Below, in pieces: positions 1-6,771 of a stretch of 12,444 bases of DNA. The position numbers and the translations under genes are program-made. The notes below the pieces were generated by a model. It was not told where the DNA came from and searched no databases. It saw only the letters and a program-made list of their open reading frames with translations. Source of the DNA: Aquimarina sp. (lineage in GTDB: Bacteria; Bacteroidota; Bacteroidia; Flavobacteriales; Flavobacteriaceae); the NCBI GenBank assembly GCA_020628975.1, contig JAHDEF010000029.1:900-13343 (forward strand), given 5' to 3'. How positions within the stretch are numbered: position 1 is the stretch's first letter; each line of letters starts with the position of its first letter.

Positions 1-741
1 ACCTCCATTACGTACTCCATCATTGTCAGGATCTAAGGTATTACTTGCTCTTAAATCAAGCTCTCCGAAAATATCGTTATTTCTCGAATTGTTTGGATCA
101 AAAAACAAAACACCATCACGAAACTCAAAACTTGCAAAGTGTGTCGGTCGAATATATTTTAACGTAATACCTGCTTTAATAAAATTTTGCTTATCATTTT
201 TTAACACTTTGGCATACGAAAGTCCTAATTCAACCCAAGCAGCAGCTGTACCAAAGCTATTTTCGTCAGCAACAAGAAAAGGTTCTGTTCTATTCGATAA
301 ACCTTGCTCAAAAACCGATTGATAACGACCATCTATCTCATTGACATTCCCAAATACTCGTACTCTGGTGTAAATCGCCGCACTATGTTCTTCATTAATA
401 CTTAACATTACTGATGGGCCAAGCACATCAGCATTAACTAAACCAGAATTTTTTCTATCAATACCTACATACTCGACATCGGTATCTTCATCAAAATCAA
501 CATCATTACTATAAGAAGATTTTATCCATTTTCTATAATTAATCTCCGCATATTCATTGGTAGCAAATGCACTAACGGACACTAGGTTTATATCAGCTCT
601 TAACCTAGAATCAGCCATACTTGCAGGATTCACAATAACTCCATGAATACCACTATAATTATCGGAACTATAACCAATGTACGATTGTGCTAAAGCCCCT
701 AACGACCAAAAACACAACAGGCTTAAAATAAATTTATTCAT
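1..741 (-). CDS. DUF5723-like secreted/outer-membrane protein, partial (3' end outside window)
   Basis: The first 247 codons are visible, reading leftward from an ATG at 741-739 with no stop before the window edge. Residues 1-19 form a typical signal peptide (MNKFILSLLCFWSLGALAQ), so the product is exported. The mature N-terminus carries a GIHGVIVNPASMADS segment around residues 31-45, followed by alternating hydrophobic/polar strands. This NPA-type opening resembles the Bacteroidota DUF5723 family, which is thought to form outer-membrane beta-barrels, sometimes with an OmpA-like C-terminus. An acidic segment (DVDFDEDTDVEY) lies near residues 78-89. The last visible residues include DPDNDG (237-242), which resembles a calcium-binding thrombospondin type-3 repeat. 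The function is unknown. The family call rests on recognition of the N-terminus only, and the missing C-terminus could change it. The gene is divergent from ffh and I see no functional link to it. Confidence 0.7.
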   Translation of the reverse strand, partial: MNKFILSLLCFWSLGALAQSYIGYSSDNYSGIHGVIVNPASMADSRLRADINLVSVSAFATNEYAEINYRKWIKSSYSNDVDFDEDTDVEYVGIDRKNSGLVNADVLGPSVMLSINEEHSAAIYTRVRVFGNVNEIDGRYQSVFEQGLSNRTEPFLVADENSFGTAAAWVELGLSYAKVLKNDKQNFIKAGITLKYIRPTHFASFEFRDGVLFFDPNNSRNNDIFGELDLRASNTLDPDNDGVRNGG

Positions 742-965
742 AAAGATATATACGCTTTCTGCTACACAAATAACGTAAAATCGGGTTTAGTTATTGGCTG
801 CGTAGTTTTACAAAAATGCAAAAAAAAAGATTCTCGCCCTATGACTTGACTAATTAATCCTGTTTTCTATGGATACAATTATAAATAACCCATTCAAATA
901 TAAAATGCTTTTAGTCTCTTCGACTGCAATTGCTTAAATTTGTGTTTTATTTTCAGATTCAAATT
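742..965. other. Divergent intergenic region between the DUF5723-like gene and ffh
   Basis: This AT-rich 224-bp gap has no coding potential that I can support. It must hold both 5' regions. Only the ffh side shows a good promoter-like box (935-942). On the minus strand, the best match for the DUF5723-like gene is CATTTTTG at 818-811, one base off the consensus and without a clear TTG upstream, so I do not call it. Confidence 0.6.
935..942 (+). promoter_or_regulatory. Candidate -7 box (TAAATTTG) of the ffh promoter
   Basis: TAAATTTG is an exact match to TAnnTTTG, the -7 consensus of Bacteroidota primary sigma factors. It ends 23 nt before the chosen ffh ATG, which would give a short leader of about 15-20 nt. 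No exact TTG lies at the expected -33 distance; only a T-rich TTTTAG is present (909-914). The box lies inside the region that would be coding if the upstream TTG at 930 were the start, which argues against that start. Confidence 0.5.
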
Positions 966-2303
966 ATGTTCGATAATTTAAGCGATAAGCTAGATAAAGC
1001 CCTACATGTTCTCAAAGGACATGGCCAAATAACAGAAATTAACGTTGCAGAAACTTTAAAAGAAGTACGCCGTGCTTTAGTTGATGCCGATGTAAATTAT
1101 AAAATCGCTAAAGATTTTACCGCTCGTGTAAAAGAAAAAGCTTTAGGACAAGATGTTTTAAAAAGCTTAAAGCCTGGCCAGTTAATGGTCAAATTAGTTA
1201 AGGATGAATTGACTGATTTAATGGGGGGCGATGCTGCGGGCATAGATCTTTCTAAAAGTCCGTCGGTAATTTTGATGTCTGGTTTACAAGGTTCAGGTAA
1301 AACTACTTTTTCGGGTAAGCTAGCCAACTTTCTGAAAACAAAAAAAACGAAGAAACCTTTATTGGTAGCCTGTGATGTATACCGCCCTGCAGCAATTGAC
1401 CAGCTGCATGTTGTAGGTGATGCTATAGGTGTAGAAGTATATAGTGATAAAGAAAACAACGATCCTGTTTCATTAGCTAAAGCGGGGGTTGACTTCGCAA
1501 AAGCTAACGGACACAATGTTGTTATTGTTGATACTGCAGGTCGTTTGGCTGTAGATCAGGAAATGATGGATGAAATTTCTAATATCCACAAAGCTATCGA
1601 ACCCTCGGAAACCTTGTTTGTTGTAGATTCTATGACAGGGCAAGATGCTGTAAATACGGCCAAGGCCTTCAACGATGTATTAAATTTCGACGGTGTTATT
1701 TTAACCAAACTTGATGGTGATACTCGTGGTGGTGCAGCATTATCTATAAAATCGGTAGTTAAAAAGCCTATCAAATTTATTGGTACTGGTGAGAAGATGG
1801 AAGCTATTGATATCTTCTATCCATCTCGTATGGCTGACCGTATTTTGGGAATGGGTGACGTTGTATCATTGGTAGAACGCGCTCAAGAGCAATACGATGA
1901 AGAAGAAGCTCGAAAGCTTCAGAAAAAAATAGCTAAAGATCAATTCGGTTTTGATGATTTCTTGAATCAAATTCAACAAATCAAAAAAATGGGAAACATG
2001 AAAGACCTTATGGGCATGATTCCTGGAATGGGTAAAATGATGAAAGATGTCGATATTGATGATGATGCCTTTAAACACGTGGAAGCAATTATAAAATCGA
2101 TGACGCCAGATGAAAGAAGTAAACCGCAAATAATTAATTCAAGCAGAAAAAAACGTATCAGTAAAGGGTCAGGAACCTCGATTCAGCAAGTCAACCAATT
2201 ATTAAAGCAATTTAATCAAATGGGTAAAATGATGAAGATGATGCAAGGCGGCGGCGGTCGTAAAATGATGCAAATGATGCAGGGAATGCAAGGTATGCGT
2301 TAA
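966..2303 (+). CDS. ffh: Signal recognition particle protein Ffh (SRP54 GTPase)
   Basis: This is the GTPase of the signal recognition particle. It binds 4.5S RNA and hydrophobic signal sequences of nascent chains and docks with FtsY at the membrane. At 445 residues it has normal family length. The N domain covers about residues 1-90. The G domain shows the P-loop GLQGSGKTT (106-114), DVYRPAAIDQL, the G3 motif DTAGR (189-193), the G4 motif TKLDGDTRGGA (247-257) and GTGEK (273-277). The methionine-rich M domain that binds signal peptides and RNA runs from about residue 315 to the end, with MGMIPGMGKMM and a Met/Gly-rich tail. I chose the ATG at 966 because the protein then begins MFDNLSDKL as in the family. 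The in-frame TTG at 930 would add 12 unconserved residues and overlap the promoter box. folD follows 91 bp downstream on the same strand. No strong terminator separates them, so some read-through is likely. No SRP RNA gene was recognised in the window. Confidence 0.97.
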   Translation: MFDNLSDKLDKALHVLKGHGQITEINVAETLKEVRRALVDADVNYKIAKDFTARVKEKALGQDVLKSLKPGQLMVKLVKDELTDLMGGDAAGIDLSKSPSVILMSGLQGSGKTTFSGKLANFLKTKKTKKPLLVACDVYRPAAIDQLHVVGDAIGVEVYSDKENNDPVSLAKAGVDFAKANGHNVVIVDTAGRLAVDQEMMDEISNIHKAIEPSETLFVVDSMTGQDAVNTAKAFNDVLNFDGVILTKLDGDTRGGAALSIKSVVKKPIKFIGTGEKMEAIDIFYPSRMADRILGMGDVVSLVERAQEQYDEEEARKLQKKIAKDQFGFDDFLNQIQQIKKMGNMKDLMGMIPGMGKMMKDVDIDDDAFKHVEAIIKSMTPDERSKPQIINSSRKKRISKGSGTSIQQVNQLLKQFNQMGKMMKMMQGGGGRKMMQMMQGMQGMR

Positions 2304-2310
2304 TCCAACA

Positions 2311-2338
2311 GGCAATAGGCAATAGGCAATAGGCAAAT
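2311..2338. repeat. Tandem heptamer repeat (GGCAATA)n between ffh and folD
   Basis: Three exact head-to-tail copies of GGCAATA (2311-2317, 2318-2324, 2325-2331) are followed by a degenerate fourth, GGCAAAT. The array starts 7 bp after the ffh stop codon. It is non-coding, and its unit length of 7 would allow copy-number slippage. Its role is unknown. Confidence 0.85.
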
Positions 2339-2394
2339 ACAAAAAAGCAATATTCAAAATAGAATATAGTAAACCAACATTTGAATTTATAAAA

Positions 2395-3270
2395 ATGCAA
2401 ATTTTAGACGGAAAGAAAGTTAGTAACGACATTAAAGATGAAATAGCCATTGAAGTTTCGAAGATGAAAGCAAATGGTGAAAAAGTGCCTCATTTAGCTG
2501 CCGTTTTGGTAGGCGAAAATGGTGCTAGTCTTACTTATGTAAATAGTAAAGTTAAGTCTTGCGAAAAAATTGGGTTTGATTCTACTTTGGTTAAATTATC
2601 CGAAACCATTTCAGAAGAAGACTTACTAAATGAAATCGCTATTTTAAATAATAATGACGATATCGATGGATTTATTGTACAACTTCCGCTACCTAAGCAT
2701 ATTGACGAAGAGAAAATTCTTTTAGCTGTTCACCCCGATAAAGACGTAGATGGCTTTCACCCTACTAATTTCGGGCGCATGGCTTTGGAAATGCCTAGCT
2801 TTATTCCTGCCACTCCGTTTGGAATTATGGAATTGCTGAAACGTTATAAAATTGAAACCTCTGGCAAGCATACGGTGGTGATTGGTCGTAGCCATATTGT
2901 AGGACGCCCAATAAGTATTTTAATGAGTCAAAAAGGGCCCGTAGGAGACTCAACAGTTACCTTAACACATAGTAGAACTAAAGACCTAGAAGAAATCTGT
3001 AAATCAGCCGATATTATTGTTTCCGCTTTAGGTGTACCTAATTTTGTAAAATCAGAAATGGTAAAAGACGGTGCTGTGATCGTTGACGTGGGTATCACAA
3101 GAGTTAAAGACGAAACTGCAAAGCGTGGTTATCGTATTGTTGGTGATGTAGATTATGAAAACGTAGCTCCGAAATGTTCATATATCACTCCTGTTCCTGG
3201 AGGTGTTGGCCCAATGACTATTGCTATGCTATTGAAGAATACACTACTATCAAGAGAGCGTAGAAAATAG
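2395..3270 (+). CDS. folD: Bifunctional methylenetetrahydrofolate dehydrogenase / methenyltetrahydrofolate cyclohydrolase FolD
   Basis: This cytosolic enzyme of one-carbon metabolism oxidises 5,10-methylene-THF to methenyl-THF with NADP+, then hydrolyses that to 10-formyl-THF, which feeds purine and formyl-Met synthesis. At 291 residues it has the usual length. The catalytic YxxxK pair is in YVNSKVKSCEKIGF (Y48, K52). Further signatures are QLPLP (96-100), DKDVDGFHP (115-123), the Rossmann-type nucleotide site GRSHIVGRP (164-172) and the C-terminal PGGVGPMT (268-275). All expected motifs are intact. The ATG at 2395 gives the normal N-terminus (MQILDGKKVS). An AACATTTG at 2376-2383 is one base off a TAnnTTTG box but lies very close to the start. 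Whether the gene is transcribed with ffh or has its own weak promoter is unresolved. A strong hairpin lies 23 bp past the stop. Confidence 0.97.
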   Translation: MQILDGKKVSNDIKDEIAIEVSKMKANGEKVPHLAAVLVGENGASLTYVNSKVKSCEKIGFDSTLVKLSETISEEDLLNEIAILNNNDDIDGFIVQLPLPKHIDEEKILLAVHPDKDVDGFHPTNFGRMALEMPSFIPATPFGIMELLKRYKIETSGKHTVVIGRSHIVGRPISILMSQKGPVGDSTVTLTHSRTKDLEEICKSADIIVSALGVPNFVKSEMVKDGAVIVDVGITRVKDETAKRGYRIVGDVDYENVAPKCSYITPVPGGVGPMTIAMLLKNTLLSRERRK

Positions 3271-3293
3271 ATATAGATTTTAATGAGTTTTTT

Positions 3294-3330
3294 AATAACC
3301 CCACAGGTCTTTGAGACCTGTGGGGTTATT
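3294..3330 (+). terminator. Perfect 17-bp hairpin terminator after folD
   Basis: The left arm (3294-3310) and right arm (3314-3330) are exact reverse complements around a TTG loop, with a GC-rich core CCCCACAGGTCT. On the plus strand it is followed by TCTTTT, the layout of an intrinsic terminator for folD (and ffh, if cotranscribed). The minus-strand exit is A-rich rather than T-rich, so it should act mainly in the plus direction. The ACCTGTGGGGT core also looks like intergenic palindromes I recall as common in flavobacterial genomes, so it may be a dispersed element serving as a terminator. Confidence 0.85.
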
Positions 3331-3596
3331 TCTTTTAAAAGGTGTAAAGTAGACAATCTACAAGAATAGAACGTCTACTTGTTGTTAAGCTGAAAATTAA
3401 TGACACCCTCAATGCTACACGTTTTAATTGTCTATAACACTTCACAAATTTTAAAAAAATTATAGTGGAGCCTCCTTCACTAGGAATTGAAAATCATCCT
3501 TTTAAATAAAAAATAATAAATTTAGTTTAGGGGATTTCCACATACGTGGAAATGACGGTAACTTTATTTGTCCACAACTTTCTGGGTTAATCCATT
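3331..3596. other. Gene-free stretch between convergent folD and aceF units
   Basis: No convincing coding sequence or RNA gene is seen. It contains a weak inverted repeat, AAGTAGAC (3347-3354) with GTCTACTT (3373-3380), separated by 18 nt, and a short palindrome at 3534-3553 that is listed separately. The rest is AT-rich sequence without recognised signals. Confidence 0.6.
3534..3553. repeat. Short palindrome ATTTCCAC-N4-GTGGAAAT followed by GACGG
   Basis: An 8-bp perfect stem (3534-3541 with 3546-3553) encloses the loop ATAC and is followed by GACGG. The pattern of a short TTCC/GGAA stem followed by TGAC resembles intergenic palindromes found in many copies in flavobacterial genomes. That it belongs to such a family is inference from one copy. 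Confidence 0.5.
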
Positions 3597-3634
3597 AAAA
3601 AAGGATCACCTCTAAATAGAAGTGATCCTTTTTT
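3597..3634 (-). terminator. Intrinsic terminator after aceF (pdhA-aceF unit)
   Basis: The 13-nt arms at 3597-3609 (A6-GGATCAC) and 3622-3634 (GTGATCC-T6) are exact reverse complements. One C/A mismatch follows, then three more pairs around an AAAT loop (3614-3617). The hairpin begins 24 bp past the aceF stop codon and ends in a run of T on the minus strand. The A/T flanks are symmetrical, so it could also stop any transcript reading through from folD. Confidence 0.85.
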
Positions 3635-3658
3635 AAATATCATATACAATCTAAAAAA

Positions 3659-5272
3659 CTAAGCTAACATCGTAACTGGGTTTTCTAAAAAAGTTTTAAG
3701 TGTCTGTAAAAATGCGGCTCCAGCTGCACCATCAATAGTCCTATGATCACAAGCAAGATTCAACGTCATCGTATTACCGACAACTATAGCCCCCTCTTTT
3801 ACAACAGGCTCCTGTACAATAGCACCTACCGATAAAATGGCTGAATTTGGTTGATTGATAATACTTGTAAACGAAGTAATACCGAACATTCCTAAATTAG
3901 AAACTGTAAATGTACTACCACTCATTTCGCCTGGGGTCAATTTCTTGTTTTTAGCTTTACCAGCTAAACTTCTAACATTACCACCAATTTGAGTTAACGT
4001 CATTTGATCTGTAAATGGTAAAACAGGAACGACTAAACCGTCTTCAACAGCTACAGCTACACCTATCGAAATATGTTTTGCATAACGCGTAACATCATCT
4101 TTCCACTGAGTGTTGATTTGTGGATGCTTTCTCAAAGCCATAGCACAAGCCTTAACTACCATATCATTAAACGATACTTTTGTATCGGGAATAGCGTTTA
4201 TTTGCTTTCTAGAAGCAATCGCATTATCCATATCAATTTTAATAGAAAGGTAATAATGTGGTGCGGTGAATTTTGATTTACCTAAACTCTTAGCAATGGC
4301 TTTACGCATGTTAGAGTTTTTGGTTTCTTCAAAAACTTCTTCACCTACTGGTGTATATACTTGTGGTGCTGGTGCAGCAGCTTTAGCTTCTGAAGCAGTT
4401 GCTGGTGCTGATGGCGCTACCGCAGAGGGCGTAAATGCTTCTACATCCTTTTTAGTAATACGTCCGTTTTCACCAGTACCTTTTACTTGTGATAGATTAA
4501 TTCCCTTATCAGAAGCTATCTTTTTAGCTAACGGAGAAGCAAAAATACGCCCACCATCAGTTGAAGTAGTTTCTGTTGATGTTGTTGCTTCAGGCTTCTT
4601 TTCAACTGTTTCCGACTTATCTTCTGATTTTTCAGTAGATTTTGCTGGCACACCACCTTTAGCGATAGCAGAAACATCAGTACCCTCTGGCCCAATGATT
4701 GCTAATAAACTTTCAACTGGTGCTGTTTCTCCTTCGTTAGTACCAATATATAATAAAGTACCATTGTAGAAAGACTCAAACTCCATCGTAGCTTTATCGG
4801 TTTCGATTTCTGCTAAAATATCACCCTCTTCAACTTTATCACCTATTTTCTTTAACCATGAGGCTACGGTACCTTCTTCCATCGTATCACTTAGACGAGG
4901 CATGGTAATAATCTCAACTCCTTCAGGAATTTCTGTTGAAGAAGTTTCTTTAGAAGCTTCTTCATTATTCTCTTTCGAAGATGTATCGTTTTTAGATGTT
5001 TCTCCTCCACTTAAAACTGAGGAAATATCTTCTCCTTCATCACCTATTATACAAAGTAATTGATCAACTGGAGCGGTATCACCTTCTTGTATACCGATGT
5101 GTAATAACGTTCCCTCATAAAAAGATTCAAACTCCATAGTAGCTTTATCGGTTTCAATTTCCGCTAGGATATCGCCCTCTGCTACTTTATCTCCTACTTT
5201 TTTTAACCATGATGCTACGGTACCTTCTTCCATAGTATCACTTAAACGAGGCATATTGATAACTGTTGCCAT
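3659..5272 (-). CDS. aceF: Pyruvate dehydrogenase complex E2, dihydrolipoamide acetyltransferase, two lipoyl domains
   Basis: This is the core subunit of the pyruvate dehydrogenase complex (also named pdhC). It transfers the acetyl group from E1 through lipoyl-lysine to CoA. The 537 residues are modular. Lipoyl domain 1 covers about 1-80, with lipoylated K43 in ETDKA. Lipoyl domain 2 covers about 118-197, with K160 in the same motif. A Ser/Thr/Glu/Lys-rich linker follows. The peripheral-subunit-binding domain is about 243-280 (FASPLAKKIASDKGI...GRITKKDVEAF). After an Ala/Pro linker, the catalytic domain runs from about 318 to the end, with the active-site motif DHRTIDG (H510, D514). The start at 5272 gives the standard opening MATVINMPRLSDTM. 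The gene lies 8 bp after pdhA and is surely cotranscribed with it. The two lipoyl domains differ at only 2 of 46 residues across their core. A branched-chain or 2-oxoglutarate E2 is less likely because of the pdhA neighbour and the double lipoyl layout. Confidence 0.95.
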   Translation of the reverse strand: MATVINMPRLSDTMEEGTVASWLKKVGDKVAEGDILAEIETDKATMEFESFYEGTLLHIGIQEGDTAPVDQLLCIIGDEGEDISSVLSGGETSKNDTSSKENNEEASKETSSTEIPEGVEIITMPRLSDTMEEGTVASWLKKIGDKVEEGDILAEIETDKATMEFESFYNGTLLYIGTNEGETAPVESLLAIIGPEGTDVSAIAKGGVPAKSTEKSEDKSETVEKKPEATTSTETTSTDGGRIFASPLAKKIASDKGINLSQVKGTGENGRITKKDVEAFTPSAVAPSAPATASEAKAAAPAPQVYTPVGEEVFEETKNSNMRKAIAKSLGKSKFTAPHYYLSIKIDMDNAIASRKQINAIPDTKVSFNDMVVKACAMALRKHPQINTQWKDDVTRYAKHISIGVAVAVEDGLVVPVLPFTDQMTLTQIGGNVRSLAGKAKNKKLTPGEMSGSTFTVSNLGMFGITSFTSIINQPNSAILSVGAIVQEPVVKEGAIVVGNTMTLNLACDHRTIDGAAGAAFLQTLKTFLENPVTMLA

Positions 5273-5280
5273 ATTTCTTT

Positions 5281-6279
5281 TTATAATTTATGTGGTAAAA
5301 AAGGATAATCTTCTTGTTCGTAAACCATATCATATAATTGCTGTGTTTTGGGGAATGGAGATTCCTCAGCAAATTTTTGACATTCGGCTACTTTATCTTT
5401 AACGCGGTTATTGATTTCTTCAATTTGCTTGTCACTTGCGTATTTTTTCGATTTAATTACATCAAGAACTTGAGTAATAGGATCAATCTTCTGATATTCT
5501 GCAACCTCTTCTTTAGTACGATAATGTTGCGCATCACTCATAGAGTGCCCTCTGTATCGGTATGTTTTTAATTCTAAAAAAGTTGGTCCACCACCGGTTC
5601 TTGCTCTAGTTATTGCTTCGTCAAAAGCCTCCGCAACCGTTACAGGATTCATAGCGTCAACGGGTTTACATGGCATTTCATATCCTAAACCTAGCTTCCA
5701 AATATCGGTGTGGTTAGCTGAACGCTCTACTGAAGTACCCATAGCGTATTGGTTATTTTCAACACAAAATACGACTGGTAAATTCCAAAGCATAGCCAAG
5801 TTGAATGCCTCATGAAGTGAACCTTGACGTGCTGCACCATCACCAAAAAAGGTTAATGTTACCCCATCACGCTTGAAATATTTATCTGCAAAAGCGATAC
5901 CTGCTCCCAAAGGAATTTGTCCGCCGACGATACCATGACCTCCGTAAAAACCAAATTCTTTAGAAAAGATGTGCATAGAACCTCCCATACCTTTGGAAGT
6001 TCCTGTTTCTTTACCATAAAGTTCAGCCATTACTTTTTTAGGATCTACCCCCATTCCTATGGGTTGTACGTGATTCCTATAAGCAGTGATCATTTTGTCT
6101 TTCCCTAACTCCATTGCGTGCAACGCCCCTGCTAGTATAGCTTCTTGTCCATTGTATAAATGCAAGAAACCTCTTACTTTTTGCTGAATGTACACTTGAG
6201 CAAGTTTGTCTTCAAACTTTCTCCAGAAAAGCATGTTTTCATACCAACTTAGGTAAACTTCTTTGGTGATTTTTTTCAT
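5281..6279 (-). CDS. pdhA: Pyruvate dehydrogenase E1 component, alpha subunit
   Basis: This thiamine-diphosphate-dependent subunit decarboxylates pyruvate and reductively acetylates the E2 lipoyl arm. It works as an alpha2beta2 tetramer with E1-beta. The 332 residues match the family length. The TPP/Mg-binding motif starts at GDGAARQG (146-153) and ends with ENN (N175, N176), about 30 residues later as expected. Other conserved sites are AYRNH (66-70), GKGMGGSMH (positions 96-103 region) and the loop YRGHSMSDAQHYRTKEE (242-258), which corresponds to the regulated serine loop of the eukaryotic enzyme. The ATG at 6279 gives MKKITKEVYLSWYENM, and the minus strand has an A-rich AAAAAGAACAG just before it. 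The downstream neighbour is E2, but no E1-beta gene is in the window, so the partner must be encoded elsewhere. The alternative, a branched-chain oxoacid E1-alpha, is less likely given this pairing and length. Confidence 0.95.
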   Translation of the reverse strand: MKKITKEVYLSWYENMLFWRKFEDKLAQVYIQQKVRGFLHLYNGQEAILAGALHAMELGKDKMITAYRNHVQPIGMGVDPKKVMAELYGKETGTSKGMGGSMHIFSKEFGFYGGHGIVGGQIPLGAGIAFADKYFKRDGVTLTFFGDGAARQGSLHEAFNLAMLWNLPVVFCVENNQYAMGTSVERSANHTDIWKLGLGYEMPCKPVDAMNPVTVAEAFDEAITRARTGGGPTFLELKTYRYRGHSMSDAQHYRTKEEVAEYQKIDPITQVLDVIKSKKYASDKQIEEINNRVKDKVAECQKFAEESPFPKTQQLYDMVYEQEDYPFLPHKL

Positions 6280-6716
6280 CTGTTCTTTTTAATCATTTTT
6301 AGTTAGTCAGATACTTTTAACTAAAGTTATTATTTGCTACTTATGTACTATCTGTAAATAGATTTATCAAAAAATACTATCACAGAAAGTTTACCTAAAT
6401 ATTTAGCCTAAACTAACTATGTGATTGAAATTATTTAATAATTGCTGGTAACATTAATCGCTGAAAATATTTAAATCTACAACAACCAAGAAAGCAAAAC
6501 CAGCTAAAATTTTCAAAGGTTAGTTTATTTCAATAAAACCATACTAGCAAAAATACTACTTTACTTAAAAAGCTCATATCACTAATTCCATAAAATTACG
6601 GATTCTTTTGCTGGCTTAATATTTAATGTTTTGCTAATATTTAATAGTAATCATATAAAAATTACATTTAATACTATTACAGAAAGAAAAATAATAGAGA
6701 TTTAAAATTTTTATAT
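6280..6716. other. Gene-free AT-rich gap upstream of pdhA
   Basis: There is no reading frame or RNA gene here that I can support, although the gap lies between two core operons. It should contain the pdhA promoter. The only exact TAnnTTTG box on the minus strand is TATTTTTG at 6555-6548, about 270 bp from pdhA and without a TTG at the right distance, so I do not call it. An imperfect direct repeat at 6606-6645 is listed separately. I recognised no remnant of a cytidine deaminase gene. Confidence 0.6.
6606..6645. repeat. Imperfect tandem direct repeat (TTTTGCT...TAATATTTAAT)
   Basis: TTTTGCT occurs at 6606-6612 and 6629-6635, and TAATATTTAAT occurs at 6617-6627 and 6635-6645. The two units are the same except for four extra bases in the first. 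The unit is very AT-rich, so the repeat may be chance or a slippage product. It could also be a protein-binding site, but nothing in the sequence shows that. Confidence 0.5.
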
Positions 6717-6754
6717 AAAAAAAGTGTCATTTTTTAAAAAATGACACTTTTTTT
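6717..6754 (-). terminator. 38-bp perfect palindrome, terminator after porV
   Basis: Positions 6717-6735 and 6736-6754 are exact reverse complements: A7-GTGTCAT-T5 against its mirror. In practice the central T/A run forms the loop. On the minus strand the stem closes with seven T residues, 17 bp past the porV stop codon, which fits an intrinsic terminator for porU-porV. Its symmetry means it would also block plus-strand transcription. Confidence 0.88.
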
Positions 6755-6771
6755 ATTATTTGAAGATTTGA

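Noticed and set aside
930..965. TTG start of ffh 12 codons upstream of the chosen ATG
   Set aside because: The added residues (MLKFVFYFQIQI) are not family-like, and the segment overlaps an exact TAnnTTTG box. The ATG at 966 gives the standard MFDNLSDKL opening.
1097..1516. 139-codon minus-strand open frame
   Set aside because: It lies entirely antisense to the conserved ffh G domain, with no plausible function.
2311..2338. Heptamer array as a CRISPR
   Set aside because: The units are 7 bp and directly adjacent with no spacers.
3347..3380. AAGTAGAC / GTCTACTT inverted repeat
   Set aside because: The arms are only 8 bp with an 18-nt spacer and no T run or coding context; too weak to call an operator or terminator.
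4266..4769. 167-codon plus-strand open frame
   Set aside because: It is antisense to the aceF linker and binding-domain region. Its Ala/Ser/Val-rich composition mirrors the biased codons of that linker, and no family resemblance or start signal was seen.
4766..5254. Two lipoyl domains as an assembly duplication
   Set aside because: The copies carry many silent differences and the regions between them are unlike, and double-lipoyl E2 proteins are normal.
6548..6555. Exact TATTTTTG box on the minus strand as pdhA promoter
   Set aside because: It is about 270 bp from pdhA, has no TTG at the right spacing, and such a match is expected by chance in about 500 bp of AT-rich DNA.
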